Of a DNA stretch of 64,000 bases, positions 45,472 to 55,686 are shown one piece after another. The translations under genes and the position numbers were made by a program. The notes under the pieces were generated by a model that searched no databases, was not told where the DNA came from, and worked only from the letters and a program-made list of their open reading frames with translations. Source of the DNA: Gammaproteobacteria bacterium UBA7449 (GTDB taxonomy: Bacteria > Pseudomonadota > Gammaproteobacteria > Pseudomonadales > Pseudohongiellaceae); assembly GCA_002477465.1 (NCBI GenBank), contig DLPV01000016.1:23669-87668 (forward strand), given 5' to 3'. How positions within the stretch are numbered: position 1 is the first letter of the stretch; each line of letters starts with the position of its first letter.

Positions 45472-45957
45472 CTGAATTCCGTCTCGCGCATTTTCATGGA
45501 CGCACTGCGGGGGGATCGCTACGACCAGCAGGCGGTGCGCGAGCAGCTGAATAAAGTCTTTGAATTCGTCAACGAGAATCGGGATGCGATCTCCAATGGC
45601 GTTTGCATGAAGATCATTTGCTTTATAAAGGATGTGGATGAGAGTATTGAAAACACCGTGGGGCTAGAGATGCATGGCACACCCATCAGCCTGCGGGCCT
45701 ATTGCCTCGTCTTTATCTACGTCTTCCCGATCGTGTTTATCCCTACCCTGGTTAATGACCTGGCTTCCAGTTCACCGCTGGTAGTCTACTGCCTGGCTAT
45801 GATCCACGGCTTCATCCTGATTTCGCTTTATAACGTGCAGGATGCGATGGAAGATCCATTTGACCAGGTTGGCCTGGACGACATTAAGCTGGAAGAGTTT
45901 CATTTCGAAAAGCCCGGCAAGCTATTCGACACACCGCAGGAGCAGACCGCGCCTTAG
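45424..45957 (+). pseudogene. 3' remnant of a bestrophin-like membrane protein
   Basis: The frame is open from 45124, but codons before about 45424 are only the antisense of the metallophosphoesterase remnant. From FPQIARQFVAEHLNSV on, it looks genuine: two hydrophobic segments (YCLVFIYVFPIVFIPTL and PLVVYCLAMIHGFILISL), then NVQDAMEDPFDQVGLDDIKLEE, which resembles the EEPFG...NDLPL tail of bestrophin/YneE-type channels. The 5' half with the first helices is lost. The family call is by pattern only. Confidence 0.5.
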
Positions 45958-46001
45958 CAGCGGCCATTCCCGAGTCATTGCCAACCTGCTGTCACACCCG
46001 G

Positions 46002-47702
46002 CTAGCGAGCGCGCATCGCGACTCTCCGGTATTCGCGGTACTCCGGCAGCCAGAAATTCCGCTCAATATGACCCAACAACTCCTCCTCGCTGGTTTGCAG
46101 GGCCCAACCTTCCGCCTGAGCAACCCTGCCGACAGCAAAGGCGATCTTCTTACTGATATCGGTGAGGGCAGTAAGCGGAGGCAGAATCCCCACAGTTGGA
46201 TCGGATGATTCAGGCACCAGTTCCGCAAGCGTCATGCTCGCCACCATCAGCATCTCATCGGTGATACGCGATGCCTTGGCGGAGATTACGCCAAGACCGA
46301 TGCCAGGAAAGATATAGCTATTATTGCACTGCGAAATCTCGAACTGGCGACCATCGTATTCGACCGAACCAAACGGGCTTCCGGTAGCAACTATTGCCTT
46401 TCCCTGGGTCCACTCCATTACCTGGGCAGGCTGTGCTTCCACCAAGCGTGAGGGATTACTTAGCGGGAATATGATTGGCATAGCGCACTGTGCATGCATG
46501 CCTTTGATAACGGCTTTAGTGAATAGACCGGGAATGCCTGAGGCACCAATCAATGCTGTAGCTCTGGCGTTAACAACCACATCCAGCAGACCCGGATAGG
46601 GGTTGTCGCCGCTCAACTCCCAGTCTGCAATCGCCGCCTTCGACTGTACCAGCCGCTCCTGAAAATCCGTCAGACCCGGGGCATCTTTTACCAGCAGGCC
46701 ATTCTTATCGACCATATAGATCTGGCTGCGTGCAGTTGCTTCGTCCAGGCCCTGGGTAACCATCGCAGCGATAATCAGTTCCGCTATGCCACTGCCAGCG
46801 GAACCGGCACCGACAAAAACCAGGCGTTGTTCACGCAACTGCTCACCCTTCTTTTTGCAGGCCGCAAGCAGCGAACCCAGAGTAATAGCGGCGGTGCCCT
46901 GAATATCATCATTAAAACAGCACACCCGCTCACGATGTCGCTGCAACAAGGGCATGGCATTGGGCTGAGCAAAGTCTTCAAATTGAATCATGACGCCGGG
47001 CCAGCGTGCCTGCACTGCGTCGATGAACTGGTCGACGAATGCATTATATTCGTCCTTGCTAATGCGAGGGTGACGCATCCCCATGTACATGGGATCTTCC
47101 AGCGCCTCTTGATTGTTAGTGCCAACGTCCAGCGCGACCGGCAAGGTGTAGGCCGGAGAAATACCGCCGCAGGCGGTATACAGCGAGAGCTTGCCAATAG
47201 CGATACCCATACCGCCAATGCCCTGATCGCCGAGCCCCAACACCCGCTCACCGTCGGTGACTACCACAACCTTGACCTTATCTTTGGTTACGCTGCGAAG
47301 AATTTCATCCATGTATTCGCGCTCGCCATAGGAGACGAAGATACCGCGGGCGCTGCGATAGATATCCGAGAATTCCTCACAGGCATCGCCAACCGTTGGG
47401 GTGTAAATAATCGGCAGCATTTCCACCAGGTGTTCAGATAACATGCGATAGAATAGCGTTTCGTTATTGTCCTGCACGGCGCGAAGATAGATGTGCTTGT
47501 TGATAGGCTCATCAAAACTGCTGTACTGGCTATAACAGCGCTCCACCTGCTCATCAATACTTTCGTAAACCGGCGGCAGCAAGCCAATCAAATTGAAGTT
47601 GCGCCGCTCTTCCGGCGAGAAAGCAGAGCCCTTGTTCAACAATGGGGTTTCCAGCAAGGATGGGCCCGCGTAAGAGATGTAAATTGGCTTGTTAGTAGAC
47701 AT
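46002..47702 (-). CDS. maeA: NAD-dependent malic enzyme
   Basis: 566 residues, matching E. coli SfcA/MaeA (565). It decarboxylates malate to pyruvate with NAD and a divalent metal. [35 protein letters not shown] and [17 protein letters not shown] are the family blocks; [13 protein letters not shown] is the NAD Rossmann motif. It probably forms its own unit. It converges on the bestrophin-like remnant. Confidence 0.95.
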   Translation of the reverse strand: MSTNKPIYISYAGPSLLETPLLNKGSAFSPEERRNFNLIGLLPPVYESIDEQVERCYSQYSSFDEPINKHIYLRAVQDNNETLFYRMLSEHLVEMLPIIYTPTVGDACEEFSDIYRSARGIFVSYGEREYMDEILRSVTKDKVKVVVVTDGERVLGLGDQGIGGMGIAIGKLSLYTACGGISPAYTLPVALDVGTNNQEALEDPMYMGMRHPRISKDEYNAFVDQFIDAVQARWPGVMIQFEDFAQPNAMPLLQRHRERVCCFNDDIQGTAAITLGSLLAACKKKGEQLREQRLVFVGAGSAGSGIAELIIAAMVTQGLDEATARSQIYMVDKNGLLVKDAPGLTDFQERLVQSKAAIADWELSGDNPYPGLLDVVVNARATALIGASGIPGLFTKAVIKGMHAQCAMPIIFPLSNPSRLVEAQPAQVMEWTQGKAIVATGSPFGSVEYDGRQFEISQCNNSYIFPGIGLGVISAKASRITDEMLMVASMTLAELVPESSDPTVGILPPLTALTDISKKIAFAVGRVAQAEGWALQTSEEELLGHIERNFWLPEYREYRRVAMRAR

Positions 47703-47842
47703 TGAATTCCGAAAGACAGGGTTTTCTTGAATAGTTGCAACGGATAACGGCAGTAAAGTTGGTCACGTTGATGAGAAAGCCTAGTAATTCCACCAGACAG
47801 GGCTGCGCGCCAAGCGTGGTAATCCATTTCCTGAGCATAATC

Positions 47843-50098
47843 TTAACTCAGACCGGTAACGTCGCGAAAATATAGCGGGGATCCGCTAAGTTCTTTCGGG
47901 ATGGCCACCAGAGAATTGCCCAGCGCATCTTCTATCCTCGCAGCCTCGAGCGCCGGTGCTGCTATGGCAGGGCCATGGCTCCAGCACAGCAAGAGATGCT
48001 CACCGTCGGGACGCTCAAACTCGAACTGGTAGAGACCATGCCGCTGGTCCCGCTGCTCGGGTAAACAGGCTTGCACAAAAGTTGAATCACCCAGAGTGAG
48101 CAAGAAGTGTTGAAGCGCAAGAAAAGCCGGACGCTCGCGCAATTCGCCGTCATCATTCTTATCCACAAGGCCATAGCCCCTTGCGACCAAGCGCCACCAG
48201 AACACTCTATCAACCAGGCCTGAGCACAGGGCAAGTACGATATACCGCAGCATATAGTCGCTGTAGCTGAATTCTTCCACTCCGCTGTCTGGCACCTCTC
48301 CCGGCTTGGCCAGCCGATACTCGAAAGGGGACGTAACCGGTGAGTAGATAGAAGCCCCAGAAATAGGCCAGTTCACTTCAGACACGACGACCTTGTCATC
48401 CGGCACCTTAAGATAGCTGGCAATAGCCGCCGCCAGCGCAAACTTGTCAACAGCATTAAATCTACTCTGGGGATTCTCTGGCGCGCCGCGACGATCAACA
48501 TACAAATGATGAGATATAGCAGCCACCGGCACCTGTTGCGGCCACTGCTGCATCGCAGCCAGCAGGAACGGATATTCGAAATCAATGGTGGCTGGGCCGG
48601 TGATGTTCACAGCAGGATAGCGCTGACGCAATTCGACCAAAGGCGCATACAGGTTCTTCAATTCCTCGAAATCCCATATCCCCCATTTCACGCGATTGAT
48701 GGCGTGACCGAATTCCACCGCGGCGATATATTCATGGGTAAGTTCAAGCACCTCATGGACAAATTCTCGCCAGGCATCTGGCTCCTGCAGTGCCCGCCGG
48801 TCCTGCACCAGCGCGATGTTAACCTCGCGCCCGGCAGCCGCCAGATGCTTCACCAGGCCAGCCTGCTCATGCCAGCGCTGTTGCCCTTCGTGATGACAGA
48901 ATCGCAGCAGAGCAGGTGCTGCGCCCAACTTGTTTAGAAGGCCAACTTCAATTCCCTGGGACGGTCCATCTGGGTCCAGTGCAATGCCAATCCTACTCTT
49001 GAGATTTACAGGCGCCGAAAAGGCCCGCGCCTTGCTTGATAGATAGTGCTTACGCACTGACCAGGCAGCGGCAGCGGTAGATTTAAGCATGCACCAACTG
49101 CGCCCACGTGGATAGAGTCGCACCCGCTCTTTACGCTCCAGCGCGGAAAATGCCTGGTCGGACCTGTCGTCCCAGATCCAGATATCACGGGGTGCCGGAA
49201 ACGCGTTCACCTCAGGATGTATATCCCGCTCTCTGGCGAGGCGCGCTTCCCGAATGGGGTGTCGGAGCCTTCGAGTATTGGCCCGTAAGCGAAATAAGCT
49301 GACATAGCGTCGATGCCAGGTGCGTAATAATTCTGGCGCAGGCTTGCCCCAGTAAATATCCAGGAACATTTGCATTATTTCTGAAGGCAAATTCAGGCGT
49401 GATAGATCCTGCGCGCGCTGACGCATACTGAGCTCAGGAAAGATTCGCCCACGATTAAGGTCGATAATTTGCGCACAGCCTGAATCGCTTTCCTCACCTT
49501 GAGGCAAGAGAATATTTTGATTACCAAGGTCGTGATGAATGAATCCCGCGTCATGCATGGCGCGACATAATTCAGCGACGCGCGCGAGCATCGGCGCTAA
49601 CTCACCGCACGTGGGTTCACCATTCAGGGTACTGATAATCTGGTCGTGAAAGCTGGTTACCTGTTCTTCAAACAAACTGATGAAGTAACTCTCTTCCAGT
49701 CGATTGCCGCAACGTCGCTCCAGAAAGGCCACGGGGGCAGGTGTGCCAACCTTATTGGTTTTTAAATGCAGTGCCGCTTCGAAGGATCGCTGCGCCTTGG
49801 TTTTTCGATAGCGAATATCGACATAATCTTTCCAGCGTTTTTGTTTGCCGAAAGACTTTACCATTACCGCAAGTCTTCCACCCTGAAAGGGCAGCATTAA
49901 CCTGACATTCTGATTGCGACCACCGGCAATCAGTTCAGCATCTGGGGCTTGAAGCAAATCAGGCACCCGCGATAGTGCCTGGTTGAGTTCCTCGCAGCGA
50001 AAGGCATTATTAATCACACCTGCATATTCACCCACCACGAGTGCAGAACTGTCCTGGGCAACATTGGTAAGAGAATCCTTAACGACGAATTCGTTCAC
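47843..50098 (-). CDS. WaaP/Kdo-kinase-like domain fused to a TIM-barrel glycosidase-like domain
   Basis: The frame extends to a TTG at 50164; I prefer the GTG at 50098, though neither has a clear ribosome site. Of about 751 residues, 50-270 form a lipopolysaccharide-kinase-like domain: FIHHDLGNQNIL has the catalytic HxDxxxxN (Asp190, Asn195) and IIDLNRG the metal aspartate (Asp213). From about 345 on, the sequence (GIALDPDGPS, VAAISHHLYVDRRG, VVVSEVNWPISG) looks like a (beta/alpha)8 glycosidase, with VEFGHAINR and SEVNWP as possible acid/base and nucleophile glutamates. No signal peptide. The fusion suggests one protein that phosphorylates and trims a cell-surface glycan core; this is inference. 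Confidence 0.7.
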   Translation of the reverse strand: MNEFVVKDSLTNVAQDSSALVVGEYAGVINNAFRCEELNQALSRVPDLLQAPDAELIAGGRNQNVRLMLPFQGGRLAVMVKSFGKQKRWKDYVDIRYRKTKAQRSFEAALHLKTNKVGTPAPVAFLERRCGNRLEESYFISLFEEQVTSFHDQIISTLNGEPTCGELAPMLARVAELCRAMHDAGFIHHDLGNQNILLPQGEESDSGCAQIIDLNRGRIFPELSMRQRAQDLSRLNLPSEIMQMFLDIYWGKPAPELLRTWHRRYVSLFRLRANTRRLRHPIREARLARERDIHPEVNAFPAPRDIWIWDDRSDQAFSALERKERVRLYPRGRSWCMLKSTAAAAWSVRKHYLSSKARAFSAPVNLKSRIGIALDPDGPSQGIEVGLLNKLGAAPALLRFCHHEGQQRWHEQAGLVKHLAAAGREVNIALVQDRRALQEPDAWREFVHEVLELTHEYIAAVEFGHAINRVKWGIWDFEELKNLYAPLVELRQRYPAVNITGPATIDFEYPFLLAAMQQWPQQVPVAAISHHLYVDRRGAPENPQSRFNAVDKFALAAAIASYLKVPDDKVVVSEVNWPISGASIYSPVTSPFEYRLAKPGEVPDSGVEEFSYSDYMLRYIVLALCSGLVDRVFWWRLVARGYGLVDKNDDGELRERPAFLALQHFLLTLGDSTFVQACLPEQRDQRHGLYQFEFERPDGEHLLLCWSHGPAIAAPALEAARIEDALGNSLVAIPKELSGSPLYFRDVTGLS

Positions 50099-50277
50099 GG
50101 CGCGAATAAACCTGTGTACAAGTAGGAAAGAATAAAACCGGCACTGACAGCCTATATTACGCAAAATGGGCGCAAAAACCGATCAAGCCGCCATCAACTC
50201 GCGCCTGGTGCTGATTAGTATGTGAACAAGCAGTGCTGCAAGGGTATGAGCGGCGAGCAGCAGCGCGAAGCAATTGC

Positions 50278-51354
50278 TCAGGCAACGCGCCGCATCAGCA
50301 GCGCACCGGCCCCGGCACACAGCAAGATTGGTGTCAGTACCGCCATCAAAGGGCTAAATCCATAGATCAGGCTGACTGGCTCCATCATGCGCTGTACTGT
50401 AGTGAAGGCAAGGCCGATGCTGATGGCGATAAAAATGCGATAGCCCATGGTGGCCTCGCGCAGGTGGCCGAATACGAACGAGACCGCCAGGATGACTAGA
50501 ACCAGTGTGGAAAGCGGTTGCAATAACTTCTTCCAGAAGGCCAGGAAATAGATACCGCTGTCGAGACCCTCTGACTCAAAATATTGGGCAAATTGAAACA
50601 GACCAGAGATGGATTGTTTATCAGGATCGACCAGAAGCACACTGAGTAACTCAGGCGACAAATCAGCTTCCCAGTCTTCCTGCAAATAGCCACCGGTGAT
50701 AATCGTCGAACTATTCATCAGGCTCTGACTGACATTAAGCAGGCGCCAGTAACCCCCCGTCTCGGTTCTTACATACTCACCTGCCTCGGCAAAGCTTGCA
50801 GAGACCAGTTCGCGCTCATCGTTAACGGTATAGCGACTTACCCCAATCAGCTCTTCGCCACCGGGGGCAATCGCATTGATATGAATATAGTCGTTGCCCA
50901 CCTTGCGCCAGGTGCCGGCCTCGGAATTGATTGAAGTAGAACCACTCTGCTGAATCGCCTTATTTGAGTTGGCGACCTGTTCCAGAGGCGGCGAAACAAA
51001 CTCGCCAAGCACCAATCCAATCAGCATCACCAGCAGCGTCGGCTTTAGCACTGCGGCCACAATCCGCCACTTGTGTATTCCCACGGACTGCATCACCACC
51101 AGTTCATTATTGGAGGCCAGCACGCCGAGGCCAATTAAGGCACCGCCCAGAGCCGCATAGGGCAAGAGCTCATAAATACTGGTGGGCGTTGTCATAAAGA
51201 CATACAGCAGCGCATTGCCTACGCTGTAATCCACACCGGACTCACCCAGCTCATCAATCAAGGAAAAAATAAGATCCAGAGACACGGTAACGCCCAGCAC
51301 CACTGCCATGGACAGCAGCACAGCAATCCGCACATGATTGTCTAATAGCTTCAT
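50278..51354 (-). CDS. lptG: LPS export permease LptG
   Basis: The frame opens at 51444, but the ATG at 51354 overlaps the lptF stop as ATGA and begins the typical MKLLDNHV. 358 residues of the LptF/LptG family: three helices, a periplasmic beta-jellyroll-like domain (about 140-260), three more helices. With LptF and LptB it lifts lipopolysaccharide from the inner membrane to the LptA bridge. Translation is coupled to lptF. Confidence 0.95.
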   Translation of the reverse strand: MKLLDNHVRIAVLLSMAVVLGVTVSLDLIFSLIDELGESGVDYSVGNALLYVFMTTPTSIYELLPYAALGGALIGLGVLASNNELVVMQSVGIHKWRIVAAVLKPTLLVMLIGLVLGEFVSPPLEQVANSNKAIQQSGSTSINSEAGTWRKVGNDYIHINAIAPGGEELIGVSRYTVNDERELVSASFAEAGEYVRTETGGYWRLLNVSQSLMNSSTIITGGYLQEDWEADLSPELLSVLLVDPDKQSISGLFQFAQYFESEGLDSGIYFLAFWKKLLQPLSTLVLVILAVSFVFGHLREATMGYRIFIAISIGLAFTTVQRMMEPVSLIYGFSPLMAVLTPILLCAGAGALLMRRVA

Positions 51355-52460
51355 GTGCCTGCTCTCAATTTCAGCTTGAGCCCTTCTGGCCCGGCCCGGA
51401 ACAAAGTCACACCAATTGCAATAAAAACCAGGTGAACCCACCACAGCCCTACAGTGGGATCAAGCTCACCCTCGGCAATGCGATCACGGCAGAATTCCAG
51501 GGAAATAAAATACGCCACATAAATCAGTGCAGCCGGGAACAGTTTGCTGTAACGACCCTGTCTGGGTTTTACCCTGCTCATCGGCACCGCAATCAGAGTA
51601 ATCACTGGGATCAGCAACAAGACAGAAATACGCCACTGTAGTTCCGCCTGGTGAGCAATGTCAGGAGAACCAATCAAGGTTAATGTGCTCAGCGTCGATT
51701 CTTCCAAAACCTCTTCAAATTCTTCTGGTGCCGGCAGCAAGATGGCCTGGGCATCAAACTGACCGATACTGAAATCAGCCGCGCCAGGTGTCCCATCGTA
51801 TTGCAGCACACTATCAAGACGCATAAACCGGGCACCGGTCTCCGCGTCAATCACAGGTCTGGCACTATCGGCTATGATAATTCGAGGTGGCTCACCCGAA
51901 GTTTGGCCCGCTGGGGTCAGCGCCACAAATACATTCTGCAGCTCTCTTTCACCCTGCCCTCCCGCACCAACTCGCTCAGTATAGGTTACCCGTTCTCCAT
52001 CTCCGAAAGTCTGAAACTGACCGGCAACGATAAGGTCCACCTCGGTCAACTGATTCTGGCTTAGCTTCAGTTGCTCGCCGTTGCGAAGCCCTTCAGGGGC
52101 CAAATAGAGGCTGATAGCGGCGACCAGCATCATAATCATGGCGGCAACCCCAAGGGAATTGACCAGCAAACGCTTCTGGCTGAATCCCGAGCTCATCAGA
52201 ATAACCATCTCGTTATCCGCATACATGCGCCCGTAGGCGAGTATGATTGCCAGAAAAAGCGCGAGCGGTATGATGACTAGCAGGAATTCGGGAATGCGAT
52301 AGAGCATCAGCAAAAGCAGGATGTCTGGCGCTTTTTCGCCGGCGACAGCGTCACCCAGATATTGAATAAAGCGACCGGTTAAAGCCACCACCAGCAGCAC
52401 GGAAGTGACCACCGCAACAATTTGCAGAATTTGTTTTGACAGGTAACGGAAGATAATCAA
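51351..52460 (-). CDS. lptF: LPS export permease LptF
   Basis: 369 residues. The start MIIFRYLSKQILQIVAVV is typical; there are about six helices with a central periplasmic domain, and MSSGFSQKRLL after the third helix is the coupling region for LptB. Partner of LptG, whose start overlaps its stop by four bases. Together they form the LptBFG transporter; no lptB lies in the window. Confidence 0.95.
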   Translation of the reverse strand: MIIFRYLSKQILQIVAVVTSVLLVVALTGRFIQYLGDAVAGEKAPDILLLLMLYRIPEFLLVIIPLALFLAIILAYGRMYADNEMVILMSSGFSQKRLLVNSLGVAAMIMMLVAAISLYLAPEGLRNGEQLKLSQNQLTEVDLIVAGQFQTFGDGERVTYTERVGAGGQGERELQNVFVALTPAGQTSGEPPRIIIADSARPVIDAETGARFMRLDSVLQYDGTPGAADFSIGQFDAQAILLPAPEEFEEVLEESTLSTLTLIGSPDIAHQAELQWRISVLLLIPVITLIAVPMSRVKPRQGRYSKLFPAALIYVAYFISLEFCRDRIAEGELDPTVGLWWVHLVFIAIGVTLFRAGPEGLKLKLRAGT

Positions 52461-52565
52461 GATCGGGCCTGCCGCTGGAAAAGAGTTTGTTTATGGATGA
52501 CTGGGGACTGCTGTCAGTGCTTTGAGCAAACGATTAGCACAAACTAATTGGGGATTAGTTTCAGG

Positions 52566-53132
52566 TCAAGCGTCCAGTTCAATGCTAAGCACTTCTCTGG
52601 CGCCATCAAAAGTGAGGCTGTAGATCCTGTCATCACGCTCGATATTGACCAGGTTGGATTGATCTGACCACACGTCCCGCAGCGCCATGTTGACAATTGT
52701 CATGCTGGCGACATTCTCCACTGCAGCAATTTCCTGGTATACCCAGAGGAATTGGCCGTCAACTTCCTCCCCTATATAGTTAAGCGCCAAATCCTCGCGA
52801 CTGTCATCACTATAGGTTACTTCAACCGAGAAGCGATTCATTACGTAGCTACTAAAGAGCTGCCTGGATTCGCTGGATTCAACCAGGGTCTGACGCTCGC
52901 CAAAAATAACGCCAGCGGCATGCTCGGCATCATGAATGAAGAAGCGGTGCATAACTTCGATATTACCCGTGTTCTCATTGAACAGAATTCGGGTGACCGC
53001 GTTTTTTTGCTGGTGTGCGACACTGGCATGATTAGCGATCAGGCAGGCACAGATCACCCACACTCGGAAGACTGCCGAGGGCAGCCGTCGGGCATGGGTA
53101 CTGGTGAGTGAGTTACTGTTCAGTGTCCTCAT
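52566..53132 (-). CDS. Exported DUF6702-like protein
   Basis: The open frame extends to 53306 but that part overlaps the peptidase gene in another frame. Four in-frame ATGs lie in a hexamer repeat (53132, 53138, 53144, 53150); any could start it. The product (188 residues from 53132) has a signal peptide (VWVICACLIANHASVAH) and a beta-rich domain starting KNAVTRILFNENTGNIEVMHRFFIHD, as in the DUF6702 family, which commonly accompanies M1 peptidases. It overlaps the peptidase gene's end by 20 bases, so translation is probably coupled. Function unknown. Confidence 0.75.
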   Translation of the reverse strand: MRTLNSNSLTSTHARRLPSAVFRVWVICACLIANHASVAHQQKNAVTRILFNENTGNIEVMHRFFIHDAEHAAGVIFGERQTLVESSESRQLFSSYVMNRFSVEVTYSDDSREDLALNYIGEEVDGQFLWVYQEIAAVENVASMTIVNMALRDVWSDQSNLVNIERDDRIYSLTFDGAREVLSIELDA

Positions 53133-55569
53133 CCTCATCCTCATCTTCATCTGTATCCAACTCTGTCTTGATGTCCTGCATGATATCGCGGCCGACCAGA
53201 CTGCCTCCGCCCTGGGACTTGAATGACTCAATTCGCGAAGGAATGATGCGGCGGGGATAATAGTTATTCTCGATGTCCACATCTGCAGTCTCCTGCAGTG
53301 GGTCAACCGTCACACTGACAATTTCTTTTTCAGTGACTACTAGTTTCTTCACCGCTGCGGGCGAACGCCGCCAGATCTCTGCAGGAAGACGCATTTCCTC
53401 GCTGCTGCCATCGGCATAGTCGAACTGCAGAATGATTGGCATAACCAGGCCACCGTGGTTTGAGAACTCCATGATGTAGTAGCTGAGATCTTCAGAAATT
53501 GCACGATCCAGCACTTCACGCTCCCAGTCTTCTAATCCTTCAAGGAAGCTGTTGTAACGATTGCGCTCAACATTGGTCACGGTGAACTGATCGTTGTCGT
53601 CATAGAAATCCCTGACGTCCGGATTACGCTCAACCCAGGTCAGAAGGCCTTCCGCACGATTGCGCTCGACGTAGAGGCTTGGGGGCAGAGACTTCTCAAA
53701 CTCGCGCTGGCGGCTAAAGTCGATATCCGGGTCCTCAGTATCCATGCGCATCTGGTAAACGCGGTCGAGCGAGATATCAACGTGATCCGTTGTGTAGAAC
53801 CATCCGCGCCAGAACCAGTCAAGATCGATGCCGGAGGCTTCTTCCATGGTGCGGAAGAAATCAGCTGGCGTCGGACGCTTGAAGGCCCACAGCCTGGAGT
53901 ATTCCTTGAATGCGAAATCAAACAGCTCACGGCCCATAATGGTTTCACGCAAGATATTGATAGCTGTTGCTGGCTTGGAATAGGCATTCGGACCAAGACG
54001 CAGCACGCTGTCAGACTGTGTCATCACCGGGACCTGGTTCTGGGATTCCATATAGTCAGTGATATAACGCGGCTCAACGCCCCAGGGAATTTCCGCGTCC
54101 CATTCACGGCCAGCAACAGAATCCAGATAGCTGTTAAGCCCCTCATCCATCCACGTCCACTGGCGTTCATCGGAATTCACGATCATGGGGAAATAGAAAT
54201 GTCCAATCTCATGAATCACTACGCCGATCAGGAATCGCTTTTCCGCCAGGGAGTACGTCCGAGAACCGTCATCCTGCAACTCCGTGCGCGGGCCATTGAA
54301 GGTGATCATGGGGTATTCCATACCCCCAACGAAGCCCACGTTGACAGATTGGGCAGTGGGATAGGGATAATCGAATGAGAAACGGCTGTACACATCCAGC
54401 GTATGAATCACCACCTCGGTGGAATATTCGGACCACAGGGAACCACCCTCTTTAGGGTAGAACGACATGGCCATGACCAGCTCTTGGTCGGCACCCGGTT
54501 GCGTATGCCCCTTGGCATCCCATATAAACTTGCGAGAGGAAGACCAGGCGAAATCGCGTACGTTCTCAGCGGCAAAGCGCCAGGTCGCAGTCTGGTTGCT
54601 ACCTTCCGCCTCGTTTGCCAGCGCCTCTTCCGGCGTCACGATATAAACCGGTCGTTCAGCAGTCTCTGCCTCTCTCAGCCGGTCACGCTGTTCACGAGTG
54701 AGCACGTCATTGGGGTTTTGCAGTTCACCAGTCGCAGACACAATGTGATCTGCAGGCACCGTCATGGAAACCTCGTAGTCACCGAACTCCAGCGTGAATT
54801 CACCAGAGCCAAGGAATTCCTTATTGGTCCAGCCCTCATAGTCGGTGTAAGCCACCAGTCGAGGAAACCACTGCGCCAGGGCGAAGATATAGTTGCCGCC
54901 CTCACGCTCATCGTCCGGGAAGTGCTCATAGCCAGCACGGGGACGCAGCACATCACCGTTAACAATGTTGTATTCAAAATCTATGCGCAGATCGACCTCA
55001 TCACCGGACTCCAACGGCTCGGCAAGATCGACTCGCATCAGGGTACCCACAACGGTGTGCACCAGGGCGTTTTCACGACTGTCGGAGACAGCATTGATGC
55101 GATGCCCCAGATCAGCATCTTCTTGATACTGCAGACTGCGCAGTTGACCCAGACTGATGCGCGCTGGATCGTTGCTGTCGGCACCCGGGCTACTGCCGTT
55201 GAAAGTGCCACTCATTACTGCCATGGAATCAGAGCGGAAGCGATTCTGGTCCAGCTGGAACCAGAGATAGGTCAAGGTGTCAGGAGAATTGTTGCGGTAG
55301 GTAATGAGTTCCGTGGCGGAAAGGCGCTGATTGTCCTCATCCAGAGTCGCGTCGATATTGTAGTCGACTTCCTGCTGCCAGTACTCATGACCCGGCGCAC
55401 CGCCGGCGTTTCGATAGATATTCGCCGTTGGCAAAATTTCGTCCAACTGGCGGAACTTGTCTTCGAATGAACCTTTGGTTTGCTGAATGCCCTGTGCCTG
55501 CAGGCTAACCGCCCACAGCATTGAAGTGACAATCAGGGCAATTCGATAAATCCCAGTCATTACTGACAA
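53113..55569 (-). CDS. Secreted M1-family metallopeptidase
   Basis: 818 residues. A signal peptide (about 1-26, SLQAQ) exports it. The zinc site is HEIGH (453-457, catalytic Glu454) with the third ligand Glu476 in WMDEGLN; GGMEYP (415-420) stands for the GxMEN substrate motif of aminopeptidases. The C-terminus is an acidic run (DEDEDEDEDTEQ) encoded by a hexamer repeat that also supplies the start codons of the next gene. It digests peptides in the periplasm or outside the cell. Confidence 0.9.
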   Translation of the reverse strand: MSVMTGIYRIALIVTSMLWAVSLQAQGIQQTKGSFEDKFRQLDEILPTANIYRNAGGAPGHEYWQQEVDYNIDATLDEDNQRLSATELITYRNNSPDTLTYLWFQLDQNRFRSDSMAVMSGTFNGSSPGADSNDPARISLGQLRSLQYQEDADLGHRINAVSDSRENALVHTVVGTLMRVDLAEPLESGDEVDLRIDFEYNIVNGDVLRPRAGYEHFPDDEREGGNYIFALAQWFPRLVAYTDYEGWTNKEFLGSGEFTLEFGDYEVSMTVPADHIVSATGELQNPNDVLTREQRDRLREAETAERPVYIVTPEEALANEAEGSNQTATWRFAAENVRDFAWSSSRKFIWDAKGHTQPGADQELVMAMSFYPKEGGSLWSEYSTEVVIHTLDVYSRFSFDYPYPTAQSVNVGFVGGMEYPMITFNGPRTELQDDGSRTYSLAEKRFLIGVVIHEIGHFYFPMIVNSDERQWTWMDEGLNSYLDSVAGREWDAEIPWGVEPRYITDYMESQNQVPVMTQSDSVLRLGPNAYSKPATAINILRETIMGRELFDFAFKEYSRLWAFKRPTPADFFRTMEEASGIDLDWFWRGWFYTTDHVDISLDRVYQMRMDTEDPDIDFSRQREFEKSLPPSLYVERNRAEGLLTWVERNPDVRDFYDDNDQFTVTNVERNRYNSFLEGLEDWEREVLDRAISEDLSYYIMEFSNHGGLVMPIILQFDYADGSSEEMRLPAEIWRRSPAAVKKLVVTEKEIVSVTVDPLQETADVDIENNYYPRRIIPSRIESFKSQGGGSLVGRDIMQDIKTELDTDEDEDEDEDTEQ
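53127..53150. repeat. Hexamer repeat shared by two overlapping genes
   Basis: Four units of CCTCAT (the last is CTTCAT) on the + strand. On the minus strand each unit gives Asp/Glu codons for the peptidase tail in one frame and an ATG in the frame of the downstream DUF6702-like gene. Copy-number change keeps both frames intact but changes tail length and number of start codons. Confidence 0.75.
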
Positions 55570-55686
55570 TCTCCTGACTAAACGGGTGAAAAAAAGCGGG
55601 ATGATACTCTTTTTTGCGATTTGTTGCTGCGGTAAGCAGGGCTCAGAATCGGATTTTCATTGAAAATTACGGCAGATAGACGAAAA

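Noticed and set aside
45124..45957. A continuous 277-residue protein on the + strand
   Set aside because: The first 100 codons are antisense to a recognisable metallophosphoesterase end; only the last part looks like protein.
54403..55470. A 355-codon open frame on the + strand opposite the M1 peptidase gene
   Set aside because: The minus strand carries a clear signal peptide and the HEIGH zinc site; the + frame has no recognisable motif and is a shadow.
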